A stretch of 64,000 nt of DNA from positions 62,001-126,000 of the forward strand of contig CAZCGW010000004.1 in NCBI GenBank assembly GCA_964498255.1, given 5' to 3'. The translations under genes were made by a program, and so were the position numbers. This document shows positions 42,594 to 51,227 of this stretch, in pieces. Every line of letters starts with the position of its first letter. Position 1 is the first letter of the stretch. Source of the DNA: Fluviibacter sp964498255 (GTDB lineage Bacteria > Pseudomonadota > Gammaproteobacteria > Burkholderiales > Rhodocyclaceae). The notes under the pieces are model-generated. The model searched no databases, had not been told where the DNA came from, and saw nothing but the letters and a program-made list of their open reading frames with translations.

Positions 42594-44072
42594 TCACTTG
42601 TCCCAGGGTGTATCCAATTTAATCACCGGCTTTAGTGCCGATGGGAGCATTTCCAGATAGGCACTCATTCGACCTTTGGCCCAGGCGATTGGCGCGTCAA
42701 TCATGATGCCATCACGTTCTGACATCAGAATTTCAGCAGTCGCCAGATCGTTCATGTGACCCAGCAGCTCCTGAGTGCTAGCGAGTGCTCGTAAAAATGC
42801 TTGTACACGTTTCTTCGGATAAAGGCTTTCGAAGAAGTCGAGAGTGTAACGGAGTTTTTTAAGATCAATACGTACTTCGTGGCGCTCTTCTGCGTTCAGC
42901 GTATGAGCTAACTTGGCACCTTGAATAAATCGTTTGTGACGGCGCTTGAGTGCTTTAGTAGCATAAGCACGTATGCTGTCCGAAGTCTCTTTCAGATTCA
43001 TTAATGCTTCACAGAAGCTGATGATGTTGAGGCTATAGGCTTTGCTGGTAATACAGATCTTTGCTGCTTCATGGGCATCAATACGCCGTTGGTTGGCAAA
43101 GCTGCGCAATGCAATCAGTTCCGGGTGCTCACCAAGATCATGATCAAGTAACGGGAGCTGCTCGGTACAGAATACGTCCCAGTTTCTCGCATTGCCTAGT
43201 TCCTGAGCCACATCGCGCCAGGCTGTGCTCCAGCGATCAGCAAAGCCCGCAGGGAGTGCATCGGCAAAGAGACGCAGCGCTGTACGTAGGCGGCGTAAGG
43301 CCACGCGTGCCTGGTGTACGTATTCCTCATCCTGAGGGGACCGTATCCCACGCTCATTAGCCTGCAGTTGAGCGATACAGCTTCTCGCGATGTATTGGAA
43401 TACGGAAACTGTTGATGCTCGTGGTGGAATATCCAGAGCTTCAGCCTTGCTTGGTGTCTGACGCTTATTCAGGAATAGGGCGTAGCCACGGGCGGCTTTG
43501 CTTTCATCGGCAGGGTGAAGTCGGACATCGCGGCTGAGCATGCGGGCTAGGGCAAAGAGCGTTGCCGGATTGCCTTGCTTAAGTTCTAACTCTAATTCGC
43601 AGATAGGTTGCTCTCGTGTCAGCTCATCTCGTTGTGCTGATATCGTGCCTTGATCCAGTGCAACTTCGATCGTTGCGCGGCGGAAGTTTAAGGTCCAGAC
43701 ACGACGGCTAAAGTCTGTGGTGAAAACCGGCACTAATTCCGCCGCCTTAAGACTTAGGGCTTCCGCCAGTTGTGCATCGTCAACGAGGGTTGAGAAATCG
43801 AATTGGCCCGGAGTCGTTGGTGCTTCCCATTCTGAGCGTTGGCTGATGCCCCCTTCGCTACGCTGCGCTGTTTTAACCGTTAGTAGGGTTTTACGCAGTA
43901 CGCGTCGTTCACGAACAGCGACTTTCTGCTTGGTGAGTGCCAGGTCAGGTGTATCAAAGTAGGTGTTGTAGAGCTTTAGTCTCTTTGCGGGTGCTGCCAA
44001 TAAAGAATGCTGTAGCAGGCGAGGGATATCTTCCGCTGCCATCGATAGTTTGAGTTCGGTTTCAGTGCCCAT
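42594..44072 (-). CDS. CYTH and CHAD domain protein
   Basis: A 492-residue protein with an N-terminal CYTH triphosphate tunnel domain (ETELKLSM motif at residues 4-11, RERRVLRKTLLTVKT, acid- and base-lined strands) and a C-terminal CHAD helical domain rich in histidines (EEYVHQARVALRRLRTALRLF, RHKRFIQGAK, EVRIDLKKLRYTLDFF). CYTH enzymes hydrolyse tripolyphosphate-type substrates, and CHAD domains bind polyphosphate, so a role in polyphosphate metabolism or granule association is likely. Confidence 0.9.
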   Translation of the reverse strand: MGTETELKLSMAAEDIPRLLQHSLLAAPAKRLKLYNTYFDTPDLALTKQKVAVRERRVLRKTLLTVKTAQRSEGGISQRSEWEAPTTPGQFDFSTLVDDAQLAEALSLKAAELVPVFTTDFSRRVWTLNFRRATIEVALDQGTISAQRDELTREQPICELELELKQGNPATLFALARMLSRDVRLHPADESKAARGYALFLNKRQTPSKAEALDIPPRASTVSVFQYIARSCIAQLQANERGIRSPQDEEYVHQARVALRRLRTALRLFADALPAGFADRWSTAWRDVAQELGNARNWDVFCTEQLPLLDHDLGEHPELIALRSFANQRRIDAHEAAKICITSKAYSLNIISFCEALMNLKETSDSIRAYATKALKRRHKRFIQGAKLAHTLNAEERHEVRIDLKKLRYTLDFFESLYPKKRVQAFLRALASTQELLGHMNDLATAEILMSERDGIMIDAPIAWAKGRMSAYLEMLPSALKPVIKLDTPWDK

Positions 44073-44172
44073 ATTACAGATTTGTTAAATTTCCGTTAAA
44101 AAATAATGGGTTAAGTGTGTTTTCTGGGCGAAGCTTACCTGCGGCAGTGGGGAATAGCAAATCAGAAAGCAA

Positions 44173-44201
44173 AAAACCCGTAGGAGCGGCCTACGGGTTT
44201 T
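44173..44201. terminator. bidirectional hairpin terminator after the CBS gene
   Basis: AAAACCCGTAGG and CCTACGGGTTTT form a 12-bp stem with a 5-base loop; on the minus strand it continues into TTTTTT. It lies 21 bases past the end of the minus-strand CBS gene and ahead of the CYTH-CHAD gene, so these are separate transcripts. Confidence 0.88.
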
Positions 44202-44221
44202 AGTGGTGACTGGGTAAGAGA

Positions 44222-44665
44222 TCAGGTCTTCAAGTCACCCGAGATGTAACCAGCCAGTTGCTGGATCGTTTCTTCGTGGCCGGCAATGATCGATTTCACC
44301 ACATCGCCAATTGATACGAGGCCAATGACTTTGCCAGCTTCCATAACGGGTAGGTGACGAATGTGCTTTTCGGTCATCACGGCCATGCAGTCATCAATCG
44401 TTTGTTCGGGAGACATCGTGATCAATTCACTCGTCATTAACTCGCGAACGACCGTATCACGGGAATTTCGGCCACGCAGAATGACCTTGCGAGCGTAGTC
44501 ACGTTCGGTAAAGATGCCATTGAGATTGTCGCCTTCCATGACGAGAACTGAACTGATATCTTCGCGAGCCATCAATTCTAGAGCTTCGAGCACGGACGCA
44601 TCGGGACGAATTGCACAGACACCCGAAGTCTTATGGTTAAGCAGTTGGCGAACGGTGAGCGACAT
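44222..44665 (-). CDS. tandem CBS-domain protein
   Basis: A 147-residue protein consisting of two CBS motifs (about residues 8-65 and 72-130). Signature phrases are SVLEALELMAREDISSVLVME with GIFTERDYARKV, and TIDDCMAVMTEKHIRHLPVME with GLVSIGDVVK. Stand-alone CBS pairs bind adenine nucleotides and act as energy or redox sensors, but the partner is unknown. It is monocistronic, ending in a strong terminator. Confidence 0.88.
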   Translation of the reverse strand: MSLTVRQLLNHKTSGVCAIRPDASVLEALELMAREDISSVLVMEGDNLNGIFTERDYARKVILRGRNSRDTVVRELMTSELITMSPEQTIDDCMAVMTEKHIRHLPVMEAGKVIGLVSIGDVVKSIIAGHEETIQQLAGYISGDLKT

Positions 44666-44782
44666 CCCTGTCTCCTGATTTTATAAGCACGATGTTGGAA
44701 TCAAAGTAGTAAGATATGCCCACTATCCCTTTCTGGCAAGAGGGATGAGTAGCTTTGTGTTTCACGGCCTTTGATGCTTGTT

Positions 44783-45574
44783 ATGTCCGACTCTATTTCT
44801 GAACGTTTGAATACATTTATTTCCACCTTGGCTGGAAGATCTGGTGCTTTGGCTAAAGGGCAGGTGAGTCTGGTGGGGGCGGGTCCGGGTGATCCGGAGT
44901 TGCTGACACTAAGAGCTTTACGCCGGATTGTTGAAGCAGACGTGGTGCTCTACGACAATCTGGTCGGTCCCGATATCCTGAGTCTGGTTGCCCCCGGCGT
45001 ACCGTGCCATTACGTCGGCAAAAAGGCGGCTCAGCATGCCTTGCCACAAGATGAAGTGAATCAATGGCTGGTGCGTCTGGCGCAAGAAGGGAAACGGGTG
45101 GTGCGGCTTAAAGGTGGAGATCCCTTCATATTTGGCCGTGGCGGCGAAGAGATGGACGTGCTGCTCGCGGCCGGTATTGCCGTAGAGGTTGTGCCCGGTA
45201 TTACGGCAGCTGTCGGCTGCGCAGCTTATGCCGGCATACCGTTGACCCACCGCGATTGGGCGCAGTCAGTGACCTTTGCAACGGGTCACTTGAAACAGGG
45301 ATTGAATGATCTCGATTGGGCTGGCTTATCGCGCCCCACGCAAACGGTTGTTTTTTATATGGGCATGACGGCTGCAGCAGGGATTGCTGAAGCGCTAATG
45401 GCGCATGGTCGTGCGCCCCAAACGCCAGTTGCCGTGATTTATCACGGTACACGTCCGGATCAGAAGGTGTTGGTTGCCACGCTGGAAACGCTGGCCAAAC
45501 AAATTAGCGCCGAGGCAATCAAGCCACCGGCGCTACTGATTGTGGGTGAGGTGGTTCGGCTTTATAAAGCTTAG
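44783..45574 (+). CDS. cobA: uroporphyrinogen-III C-methyltransferase
   Basis: Makes precorrin-2 from uroporphyrinogen III by two AdoMet-dependent methylations, feeding siroheme or cobalamin. The 263-residue protein has VSLVGAGPGDPELLTLRA (about residue 30), VVRLKGGDPFIFGRGGEE and VVPGITAAVGCAAYAGIPLTHR cut across adjacent motifs, all characteristic of the SUMT family. It is the stand-alone form, not fused to the CysG dehydrogenase domain. The ATG at 44783 is chosen; an ATG at 44774 is possible. Its end overlaps panD by 4 bases. Confidence 0.92.
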   Translation: MSDSISERLNTFISTLAGRSGALAKGQVSLVGAGPGDPELLTLRALRRIVEADVVLYDNLVGPDILSLVAPGVPCHYVGKKAAQHALPQDEVNQWLVRLAQEGKRVVRLKGGDPFIFGRGGEEMDVLLAAGIAVEVVPGITAAVGCAAYAGIPLTHRDWAQSVTFATGHLKQGLNDLDWAGLSRPTQTVVFYMGMTAAAGIAEALMAHGRAPQTPVAVIYHGTRPDQKVLVATLETLAKQISAEAIKPPALLIVGEVVRLYKA

Positions 45575-45951
45575 GCAGCTTGTGCCGGAATGCCATTACC
45601 AATGCGGGCGATGCGGTTGTTGGCATCCGCATAAACCAGCTTGGGTTCGTAATTGGCCAATTCCACTTCGTTGTATACGGCAAAGGTTGCAATGATCAGC
45701 AGATCGCCAGGTGCAGCACGACGGGCGGCCGAACCATTGACGGAGATCATGCCCGATCCGCGTGCACCGCGAATGGCATAAGTGGTGAAGCGCTCGCCAT
45801 TGTTGATATTCCAAATGTCGATCTGCTCGTACTCGCGAATATTCGCGGCGTCGAGCAAGTCTTCGTCAATGGCGCAAGAGCCCTCATAGTGCAATTCCGC
45901 ATGCGTGGTGGTTACGCGGTGCAGTTTGGACTTGAGCATGGTTCGCTGCAT
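45571..45951 (-). CDS. panD: aspartate 1-decarboxylase proenzyme
   Basis: Makes beta-alanine for pantothenate. The 126-residue proenzyme has the self-cleavage site Gly24-Ser25 (HYEGSCAI) that generates the pyruvoyl group, the substrate residues around IREYEQIDIWNINNG, and a conserved YAIRGARGSG. The start MQRTMLKSKLHRV at 45951 is the family N-terminus; the frame opens 3 codons earlier. It lies 115 bases downstream of panC on the same strand, completing a panB-panC-panD set. Confidence 0.96.
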   Translation of the reverse strand: MQRTMLKSKLHRVTTTHAELHYEGSCAIDEDLLDAANIREYEQIDIWNINNGERFTTYAIRGARGSGMISVNGSAARRAAPGDLLIIATFAVYNEVELANYEPKLVYADANNRIARIGNGIPAQAA

Positions 45952-46066
45952 GGATATCAACCTGAAGTCAGGAAAGGGAAGCGCATTGTGAATCGTGAAT
46001 TACGCGCTGTCAATAACCCTGTAACAAAAAGTTTTATCGAGAAAAAACTAACAAAAACAATAGGTT

Positions 46067-46903
46067 CTAGATCTCTAGATTGTCCAGGAGTCGGGGAGTG
46101 CCTAGCTTTGACGCAGCAACAATCACTAAATCGCTATCTGAGGGGCTTGCCGGTGCCAGATCTTGCTGGCGACGTATGCTGATGTAATCTGTTTTCCAGC
46201 CATGAGCGTCCAGGTTTTCAGTTGCTTTTTGGCACAGTGTTTCGTAATTGCGATCACCCGATAGCACGGCCTCGCGAATGCTTTGCAAGGTCTGTTGCAT
46301 GCGTGGCGCTTCGGCGCGTTCTTCAGGGCTGAGGTAACCATTGCGCGAGGAAAGGGCCAGGCCGTCCTCGGCGCGCACGGTTTCACCGCCAATAATTTTG
46401 ATGGGCAGCATGAACTGGTTCACCATATTGCGCAGAACCATCAGCTGCTGATAATCCTTTTTGCCGAATAGGGCGACATCCGGCTGCACGATCTGGAACA
46501 GCTTCATCACAACCGTAGCAACGCCACGAAAATGGCCGGGGCGACATTCGCCTTCCAGCAGAAATTGAATCTCAGCCGGCTCCACCACGTAGGTTTGTGG
46601 TTCCGGGTAAAGATCCTGTTCGGTGGGAGCAAACAGAAACTCGACACCCGCCTCTTGTAGCTGTGCACAATCGTCTTTGAAGGTGCGGGGGTATTTATCG
46701 AAGTCTTCGTTAGGACCAAATTGCAGACGGTTCACGAAAATGCTGGCAACCACGCAATCGGCGTGCTCGCGTGCCTGGTGCATGAGGCTGATATGCCCGG
46801 CGTGCAGATTGCCCATAGTTGGTGCAAAGGCAATGGTACGACCTTGCTGACGCGTTTTGGCCAGAGCCGAACGGAGCTCGGCAACACTCGAAAATATTTG
46901 CAT
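46067..46903 (-). CDS. panC: pantothenate synthetase
   Basis: Joins pantoate and beta-alanine with ATP. The 278-residue protein contains the HIGH-type motif GNLHAGHISLM near residue 32, ASIFVNRLQFGPNEDF, GKKDYQQL and the KMSK-like LALSSRNGYLS, giving a full active site. It starts 10 bases after panB ends, on the same strand, so the two are cotranscribed. Confidence 0.96.
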   Translation of the reverse strand: MQIFSSVAELRSALAKTRQQGRTIAFAPTMGNLHAGHISLMHQAREHADCVVASIFVNRLQFGPNEDFDKYPRTFKDDCAQLQEAGVEFLFAPTEQDLYPEPQTYVVEPAEIQFLLEGECRPGHFRGVATVVMKLFQIVQPDVALFGKKDYQQLMVLRNMVNQFMLPIKIIGGETVRAEDGLALSSRNGYLSPEERAEAPRMQQTLQSIREAVLSGDRNYETLCQKATENLDAHGWKTDYISIRRQQDLAPASPSDSDLVIVAASKLGTPRLLDNLEI

Positions 46904-46913
46904 GCTTATCGGT

Positions 46914-47732
46914 TTATTCCGGGTAAATCTGATCCGGGCCGGGGAATGTGCCAGCGCGGACTTCTTCTACATAGGCACCAATGGCCGCAGCGACTGAATC
47001 CTTGCCGGCCATGAAGTTCTTAACAAAGCGGGGTTTCTTGCCGGGGGCAATATCTAGCATGTCGTGTAGTACCAGCACCTGGCCTGAGCAGCCGGTGCTT
47101 GCCCCAATGCCAATGGTAGGAATACGCAGGTGGCTGGTAATAAAGTCAGCCACCTTGGCCGGCATGGCTTCTAGCACTAGTAGGCTGGCACCGGCTTCTT
47201 CCAGCGTCATGGCATCGGTGAGCAAGCGCTCACGGTCGCCATCGGCGCGGCCTTGCACTCGATAGCCGCCCAACTGAAAGACCGATTGGGGTGTCAGGCC
47301 AATATGGCCGCAAACCGGGATGCCGCGTGCCGTCAGAAACGCGGTGGTGGGGGCCATCTCGCGGCCGCCTTCAATCTTAACCATCTGCGCACCCGCTGCC
47401 ATGAGTTGCGCAGCATTACGGAAAGCCAGTTCCGGGCTTTCCTGGTAGGTGCCAAAGGGCATGTCGGCAATAATCAATGGGCGATCGCAACCACGCGCCA
47501 CGCAGCCAACGTGATACACCATATCTGCTTGGGTTACGGGTAGTGTTGAATCGTGGCCTTGTAGCACCATGCCTAGAGAGTCGCCAACGAGCAGGGCATC
47601 AACGCCGCTGGCTTCCGAGACACGGGCAAAGGTCGCGTCATAGCAGGTCAGCATGACAATCTTTTCGCCACGTTCGCGCTGGCGAGCAAGATCTAGCGGA
47701 TGGAGACGGCGTACAGCAGTTTGGGCAGACAT
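46914..47732 (-). CDS. panB: 3-methyl-2-oxobutanoate hydroxymethyltransferase
   Basis: First enzyme of the pantoate branch, transferring a hydroxymethyl group from methylene-tetrahydrofolate to ketoisovalerate. The 272-residue barrel protein has LTCYDATFARV, LLVGDSLGMV with the magnesium aspartate, KIEGG, GHIGLTPQS and GIGASTGCSGQVLV. It sits 69 bases downstream of folK, whose product contributes to the folate cofactor this enzyme uses. Confidence 0.96.
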   Translation of the reverse strand: MSAQTAVRRLHPLDLARQRERGEKIVMLTCYDATFARVSEASGVDALLVGDSLGMVLQGHDSTLPVTQADMVYHVGCVARGCDRPLIIADMPFGTYQESPELAFRNAAQLMAAGAQMVKIEGGREMAPTTAFLTARGIPVCGHIGLTPQSVFQLGGYRVQGRADGDRERLLTDAMTLEEAGASLLVLEAMPAKVADFITSHLRIPTIGIGASTGCSGQVLVLHDMLDIAPGKKPRFVKNFMAGKDSVAAAIGAYVEEVRAGTFPGPDQIYPE

Positions 47733-47801
47733 GCGATTAATCGGCTCAGAGTCAGTAACAATTTAGCTAGGATACACAGCTATCCGCAAGCGGCAAACTG
47801 T

Positions 47802-48308
47802 TTAATGGATGCGTTCAATGGCCTGATCGGCTACCTGCGCCAGATACGACTGCAGCTGGCCAAGGCCGGGGGCGCTACAGTCCGGTAAGACATCCAGCAG
47901 CGGTCGCAGTACAAAAGCCCGCTCGTGTAAGCGCGGATGGGGCAAGACCAGTAATGGTGTATCCATGGAAATCTGATCATAAAGCAGCAGATCCAGATCC
48001 AGCGTGCGGGGTGAGTTGCGGGCAATGTCGTGACTACGATCGCGTCCGAAGTGACGTTCGGTTTCCAGCAACCAGCGCATTAGCGCTTCTGGAGCTAAGT
48101 CCGTGTAGAAAGCAGCAACACCGTTGATGTAGTCCGGTTGCGCTTCCTCACTGCCAATAGGTGCTGTGCGGTAAAAGGGCGAAACCTGCCAATCCCTGGT
48201 TTGTGTGTGGCCTTGTAGCTGTTGTATCGCCTGTTGCAGTGTCTGACTGGCATCACCCAGATTGGCGCCCAGGCCAATCACGGCCAGGTGCGGTAAACGT
48301 GCCGCCAT
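47802..48308 (-). CDS. folK: 6-hydroxymethyl-7,8-dihydropterin pyrophosphokinase (HPPK)
   Basis: Transfers pyrophosphate to the pterin precursor of folate. The 168-residue protein has the start IGLGANLGD, VSPFYRTAPIG, FGRDRSHDIARNSPRTLDLDLLLYD with the two catalytic aspartates, and LPHPRLHERAFVLRPL, the complete set of HPPK motifs. It shares one base with the start/stop junction of pcnB upstream and is probably read from the same mRNA. Confidence 0.95.
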   Translation of the reverse strand: MAARLPHLAVIGLGANLGDASQTLQQAIQQLQGHTQTRDWQVSPFYRTAPIGSEEAQPDYINGVAAFYTDLAPEALMRWLLETERHFGRDRSHDIARNSPRTLDLDLLLYDQISMDTPLLVLPHPRLHERAFVLRPLLDVLPDCSAPGLGQLQSYLAQVADQAIERIH

Positions 48309-49684
48309 TATTCGTCCTGCGGGGTTTGCTGCGTGTTGCCGCCGTCAGCATTCTGGCTGCGTCGACGATTCGGGCTACGGCGCCGGCGCTTCTTGGCTGG
48401 TGTGGCGTTATCTTTGGGTGCGCCAGCAATCAGGGACTCTTGAACGGCATCATCGGATTCCTGAAACTTGGTCCACCAGTCGCCCAGTTCCAAATCAATT
48501 TCACCGGTCTGTGCCCGCAGCAGCATGAAGTCGTACCCGGCGCGGAAGCGGGGGTGGCCCAGCAAGCCATACGGGCGCTTGCCGCTGCGCTGCTCGAAGC
48601 GCGGCTGAAGTGACCAGATTTCTTTAATGTCCCCGACGAGTCGTTTGGTAATCGCCAGCTTGGTTGCCTGGCGATCCAGTACATCGGACATCGCTGCGAA
48701 GAGCGCCGGAATGGCAATTTCATTCTTGGCTTTACGCTTGTTCCAGTGTGCGAGTACTTCGTGCCAGAGCAGGGCAGCAAACAGGAAGCCCGGAGAAATT
48801 GATTTGCCTTCCCGAATGCGTTGATCTGTATTGGTCAGTGCCTGTTCTACGAATCGTTCACCCAAAGGCTGTTCAAGAATCACATCGAGCAAAGGCAGCA
48901 CACCATGGTGCAAGCCTTCTGCACGCAAGCGCTTCAGGCAAGCCAGCGCATCACCACAGGTGAGCAGCTTGAGCATTTCATCGAACAGACGGGCCGGTGG
49001 CACGTTGTCGAGTAGATCAGCCAATTCACGAATAGGTTTGCGTGTCGCGGGGTCCAGATCTAGACCGAGTTTGGCGCCTAGACGTACCGCACGCAGCATC
49101 CGTACCGGGTCTTCACGGTAACGCACTTCGGGTTTGCCAATCATGCGCAACGTGCGTTGCTTAAGATCGGCATAGCCATGGTGGTAGTCGTGAATCGTTT
49201 CGTCGTACGGATCGTAATAAAGCGCATTCACCGTAAAGTCGCGGCGTGCGGCATCGTCGGATTGTGTGCCAAAGGTGTTGTCACGCAGTACACGGCCATG
49301 TTCATCCGTAGCAGACGCATCTTCATGCAGCGCCCGGAATGTCGTCACTTCGATCAGTTCCTGTCCCACCATCACATGCACAATCTGGAAGCGTCTTCCG
49401 ATAATGCGGGAGCGTCGACAGCAACGTCGAACCTGTTCCGGTGTGGCGTTAGTCGCGATGTCGAAGTCCTTGGGATCTCGACCCAGTAGCAAGTCGCGAA
49501 CGGCGCCACCGACCACATAAGCACGGTAGCCTGCACGTTCTAGATCATCACAAACCCGTTCGGCACCCCGACTGAGCATATCCCGGGTAATGCCATGAGT
49601 CTTAACGGCAATAATTGCCGGCTCATGCTGAACCGCGGGCGCGGCATGGCGGTTAAAAATCTTTTTGACGAAACGGCGGATCAT
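48308..49684 (-). CDS. pcnB: poly(A) polymerase I
   Basis: Adds poly(A) tails to RNA 3' ends. The 458-residue protein has the class II nucleotidyltransferase core GGAVRDLLLG and DFDIAT, RRDFTVNALYYDP, YREDPVRMLRAVR, and a PcnB-type head. The very basic C-terminal tail (KKRRRRSPNRRRS) distinguishes it from CCA-adding enzymes. The start MIRRFVKKIF at 49684 is chosen over a 23-codon longer frame that overlaps the HAD gene. Its start overlaps the HAD stop by one base. Confidence 0.93.
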   Translation of the reverse strand: MIRRFVKKIFNRHAAPAVQHEPAIIAVKTHGITRDMLSRGAERVCDDLERAGYRAYVVGGAVRDLLLGRDPKDFDIATNATPEQVRRCCRRSRIIGRRFQIVHVMVGQELIEVTTFRALHEDASATDEHGRVLRDNTFGTQSDDAARRDFTVNALYYDPYDETIHDYHHGYADLKQRTLRMIGKPEVRYREDPVRMLRAVRLGAKLGLDLDPATRKPIRELADLLDNVPPARLFDEMLKLLTCGDALACLKRLRAEGLHHGVLPLLDVILEQPLGERFVEQALTNTDQRIREGKSISPGFLFAALLWHEVLAHWNKRKAKNEIAIPALFAAMSDVLDRQATKLAITKRLVGDIKEIWSLQPRFEQRSGKRPYGLLGHPRFRAGYDFMLLRAQTGEIDLELGDWWTKFQESDDAVQESLIAGAPKDNATPAKKRRRRSPNRRRSQNADGGNTQQTPQDE

Positions 49685-50403
49685 TAAGCAAGACCAATCT
49701 TCTGGAAGAGGGCGGCGGGCGAACTGCTGTCGCGCAGCGTAATTGAAGGCCAACCATGGGCTGAGGCATGGGCTTTCAGCGTGTCATCGGCATCAACAGC
49801 CACAGGATTGGTAGACCATTCCAGTAGCGGTAGATCATTGTGCGAGTCGCTGTAGAACCAGCGGCGCGCGAAGCTGCCCTGCCATAGGCCGATTGATTCT
49901 AACCAGGCATTCACACGGATGATTTTGCCCTTCTGAAACGACGGCGTGCCCACGGGTTTGCCGGTGAAGGCGCCCTGGCTTTCACCGGGAATCGTAGCAA
50001 TCAGGTGCGGAATACCAAATTCTCTGGCAATGTCACCCGTAACAAAGGCATTTGTAGCGGTGACCACGGCACACAAATGGCCCAAGGCCAGGTGATGGTT
50101 TACCAGGGCGCGGGCGTTGTCCAGCATGATCGGGCGAATGTGCTTTTGCATGAATTCCTGATGCCAGGCATCCAGCTGTGCGCGCGGGTGGCGTGCCAGC
50201 GGCGCCAGTTGGAAATCCAGAAAGGCATGAATGTCCAGTGTGCCGGCTTTGTAGTCAGCGTAGAACTGGGCATTTTTTGCGGCTTGAATTTCCGGATCGA
50301 CCACCCCTTTGCTGATCAGGAACTGCGCCCATTCAAAATCGGAGTCCCCGTTAAGCAGGGTGTTATCCAGATCAAAAAGGGCAATGTGGCGTTGTTGAGT
50401 CAT
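49684..50403 (-). CDS. HAD-superfamily hydrolase, subfamily IB (SerB-like)
   Basis: A 239-residue phosphatase of the HAD-IB group: nucleophile motif LFDLDNTLLNGDSD, motif II TATNAFV, and motif III/IV FYSDSHNDLPLLEW. This subgroup contains phosphoserine phosphatase-like and histidinol-phosphatase-like enzymes; the same neighbour is found with pcnB and hda in other betaproteobacteria. The substrate cannot be assigned from sequence; histidinol phosphate is one option given that no fused HisB phosphatase is present here. ATG at 50403 is preferred over TTG at 50412. Confidence 0.85.
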   Translation of the reverse strand: MTQQRHIALFDLDNTLLNGDSDFEWAQFLISKGVVDPEIQAAKNAQFYADYKAGTLDIHAFLDFQLAPLARHPRAQLDAWHQEFMQKHIRPIMLDNARALVNHHLALGHLCAVVTATNAFVTGDIAREFGIPHLIATIPGESQGAFTGKPVGTPSFQKGKIIRVNAWLESIGLWQGSFARRWFYSDSHNDLPLLEWSTNPVAVDADDTLKAHASAHGWPSITLRDSSSPAALFQKIGLA

Positions 50404-50408
50404 GGGGT

Positions 50409-51080
50409 TCAATCCGTAGTTACAGCTGATTCGGCCAGTGCTTCGCGTAGTAACGGCAGCGTAATCCGGCGCTTCTGCTCCAGCGATAGTTCGTCCAGAC
50501 GGCGGATTAAACCGGCCAGGCTAGAGAGATCTCGCGGGGCACGTTGGTAGAGATAATCCAGCACGTCGGGTGTTAATGCCCAGCCACGGTGCTCAGCGCG
50601 TTGCGCCAGAAGCTGTCGCTGATCAGGCTCGTTCAGTGGTTCCAGGCGGTAAATATGTCCGGCACCTAAACGCGTGCGCACATCTTCACGTAACCCCGTT
50701 TGCGCATCTGGTGGCAGATCCAGTGTGACTAAAAGGCGCTCATTTGCTTGCGCCAAACGCACCAGATGACGGAATAGGTCTTGTTGGCCAGTTGCATCCA
50801 GTTTCTGGGCATCTTCCAACACCCAACCCTGGGCTGGAGGGGGTAAGAGCATCTCTGCCAGTGGCAACGGGCTAAAGCCGGCACTGACCATGCACTGACT
50901 CAGAAATGATTTGCCACAACCGGTAGGACCCCAGATCACGAACAGATTGCCCGGATACGCCTGAACCGGCTGATTCAGCCAGTTTTCGAGGGCCGCCAGC
51001 AATTCCACGTTATCGCCCGGCAAAAAATGCCTCAGGGAAGGTGTCTGGTCGGGCAGAAGGTCGAGTATCAGTTGTTGCAT
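50409..51080 (-). CDS. hda: DnaA regulatory inactivator Hda
   Basis: AAA+ protein that, with the sliding clamp, stimulates DnaA-ATP hydrolysis to limit initiation. The 223-residue protein starts MQQLILDLLPD, which contains a clamp-binding-like QL-x-L motif; Walker A is GPTGCGKSFL, followed by DnaA-like helices and a short C-terminal domain IV-less end. The frame is open to 51515, but that extension is the shadow of purM; AGGTGA precedes the ATG at 51080. It converges tail-to-head with the HAD gene and is divergent from purM. Confidence 0.9.
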   Translation of the reverse strand: MQQLILDLLPDQTPSLRHFLPGDNVELLAALENWLNQPVQAYPGNLFVIWGPTGCGKSFLSQCMVSAGFSPLPLAEMLLPPPAQGWVLEDAQKLDATGQQDLFRHLVRLAQANERLLVTLDLPPDAQTGLREDVRTRLGAGHIYRLEPLNEPDQRQLLAQRAEHRGWALTPDVLDYLYQRAPRDLSSLAGLIRRLDELSLEQKRRITLPLLREALAESAVTTD

Positions 51081-51227
51081 GGTCACCTGCATCGTCAGGC
51101 AGGTTGTATCCTCATCGGTTACAATTCGCGGTGTAAATACGCCCGCGTTGGGCAGAAGCCGCCATTTTACACGGCATTCAGCCCCTGACGTTGCACTCTT
51201 ACCGCCATCTTGATTTAAGGATCGCCC

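Noticed and set aside
44666..44782. Cobalamin riboswitch ahead of cobA
   Set aside because: The gap is about 117 bases and no B12-box sequence was recognised.
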